This document shows positions 63,172 to 64,000 of a DNA stretch of 64,000 bases, one piece after another (the first letter of the stretch is position 1; every line of letters begins with the position of its first letter). The translations under genes were made by a program, and so were the position numbers. Under the pieces are notes generated by a model. The model made no database searches and was not told where the DNA came from. It saw nothing but the letters and a program-made list of their open reading frames with translations. The stretch is from NCBI RefSeq assembly GCF_030369675.1, contig NZ_CP128477.1, positions 2,770,001 through 2,834,000 of the forward strand. The letters are read 5' to 3'. The DNA comes from Peteryoungia algae (lineage in GTDB: Bacteria; Pseudomonadota; Alphaproteobacteria; Rhizobiales; Rhizobiaceae).

Positions 63172-63924
63172 TCAGACCAGAGGCAGCCGGTTGCGCGTCG
63201 TCGGCACACCCTGCGGCGCGAGAACGGGGGCGAAGACACGGCGCGAGGCACGCGAGGCGACCGGAAGCCCCTGATAGAGCCTTTTCTGAGCCTCGACCAC
63301 GATGACACCGGAAAAGGCAGGCCAGAGCACGCTGCCGAGACGCTCGAAACCGCGCCGAAGTCTCAAGATCGCCCGGATTTTCGACGGCGGGAAAAACAAG
63401 GCCTCCGCCGAGGCGCCGGGCGTGAAATTGGTTTCGCGCATGAGCGAGGTGAGCTGCCCGCGCGAATAGGGACGGCCCGAGCCGAAGGGCGTATGCTCCA
63501 TGCGGGCCCAGACGCCGCGACGATTGGGCACGACGATGACCAGGCGCCCGCCCGGCGCCAGCACCCGCCAGACCTCCTTCAGCGTCTCGCGCGGGTTCTC
63601 GGCAAATTCCAGCGAATGGACCATCAGCACGCGGTCGACGGAACTGTCCGGCAGCGGCAGCTCCTCATCGAAGACCAGCGCCGTGGCCGAGGGTTCGCCG
63701 ACCGGCCAGTTCACCGCGCCCTGCCCCGCCGGCATGAAGGCCATCGTGCGCTCGGTATCGGCACGGAAGCGATCGAGAAACGGACTGCAGTAGCCGAGGC
63801 CGACCAGCCGCTCCTGCGGCAGCCGTGCCCAGACCGACGACAACGCCTGCGCAATCGACTGCTCCGCAACCCGGCCGAGCATCGTATAATAAAACTGCCT
63901 TAGATCGACGATATCGACATGCAT
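63172..63924 (-). CDS. Class I SAM-dependent methyltransferase
   Basis: A 250-residue protein of the methyltransferase 11 family. The usual glycine-rich SAM loop is replaced by [13 protein letters not shown] (about 41-53), followed by the D/E motif and [16 protein letters not shown] (about 97-112), [23 protein letters not shown] (about 122-144) and a C-terminal segment with ordered helices. In rhizobia a similar gene faces gloB; the DNA right of it may be the start of that gene but the window ends. ATG at 63922-63924. Confidence 0.88.
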   Translation of the reverse strand: MHVDIVDLRQFYYTMLGRVAEQSIAQALSSVWARLPQERLVGLGYCSPFLDRFRADTERTMAFMPAGQGAVNWPVGEPSATALVFDEELPLPDSSVDRVLMVHSLEFAENPRETLKEVWRVLAPGGRLVIVVPNRRGVWARMEHTPFGSGRPYSRGQLTSLMRETNFTPGASAEALFFPPSKIRAILRLRRGFERLGSVLWPAFSGVIVVEAQKRLYQGLPVASRASRRVFAPVLAPQGVPTTRNRLPLV

Positions 63925-64000
63925 GAACTTATTGTTAGCAGCCCATCATTGGACTTCAAGACGTGAGCAGGTACATTCGCTGCAAAGAGGTGGGACATAA

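Overview
The window looks like chromosomal housekeeping DNA from an alphaproteobacterium of the Hyphomicrobiales, most likely Rhizobiaceae. This rests on the GC-rich, strongly codon-biased coding, on alphaproteobacteria-type families (DUF4167, TIGR02302, DUF2125, CpdR, DUF1178, PduO-type adenosyltransferase beside a twin-transmembrane protein) and on a gene order (lysC-ptsP-prfA-prmC-DUF4167-clpB; twin-TM protein-adenosyltransferase-rhomboid-etfB-etfA-hbdA) that I recognise from rhizobia. I see no phage, plasmid or insertion-sequence genes, no rRNA and no CRISPR array. One tRNA gene is present.

Layout. 1-10.2 kb: the end of an M23 peptidase gene, then a leftward block lysC, ptsP, prfA, prmC, DUF4167, clpB (aspartate pathway, nitrogen PTS, translation termination, protein disaggregation). 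10.4-20.5 kb: an SH3-domain secreted protein, ubiG with a DUF924 gene, a leftward grxC-nitrilase-DUF1178-DUF3291 operon joined by overlapping stop/start codons, comF, a methyltransferase, a solitary Flp pilin, mutT-GNAT-argJ and a periplasmic parvulin. 20.5-28.6 kb: secA with a good promoter and terminator, a membrane acyltransferase, a 53-codon ORF coupled to a BioF2-like acetyltransferase, an acyl-CoA synthetase and an orphan DUF2384-like protein. 28.8-36.4 kb: tRNA-Leu(CAA), a HisKA_2 sensor kinase, a DsbB-like protein, an HNH nuclease, a DNA glycosylase, gluQRS, a YihY protein, an SDR, a twin-TM protein and a cobalamin adenosyltransferase.

36.4-38.36 kb is the only gene-poor stretch and the most unusual part. 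It is packed with palindromic repeats, and a 93-codon GIY-YIG nuclease gene sits exactly between two hairpin-ended elements (37434-37597 and 37918-38094). This resembles a REPIN with its own enzyme, but with a GIY-YIG protein where a tyrosine (RAYT) transposase would be expected. It is my main candidate for an undescribed system.

38.4-49.8 kb: a rhomboid protease, etfB-etfA-hbdA (electron transfer from acyl-CoA oxidation and 3-hydroxybutyryl-CoA oxidation), the sulfate importer sbp-cysT-cysW-cysA, tlpA diverging from argH, then lptM-lysA. 49.9-64 kb: a large TIGR02302 membrane protein, an SDR/TetR divergent pair, cpdR, hpt, a small membrane protein diverging from ftsE-ftsX, a YdcF-family gene, plsC, ChaC, DUF2125, tyrC-hisC and a methyltransferase. 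Amino-acid biosynthesis (lysC, argJ, argH, lysA, hisC, tyrC) and envelope/division functions (M23, secA, ftsEX, plsC, YdcF, lptM, YihY, rhomboid) dominate. All coordinates, motifs and starts were read by eye. Family names come from recognition of the sequence, not from searches.
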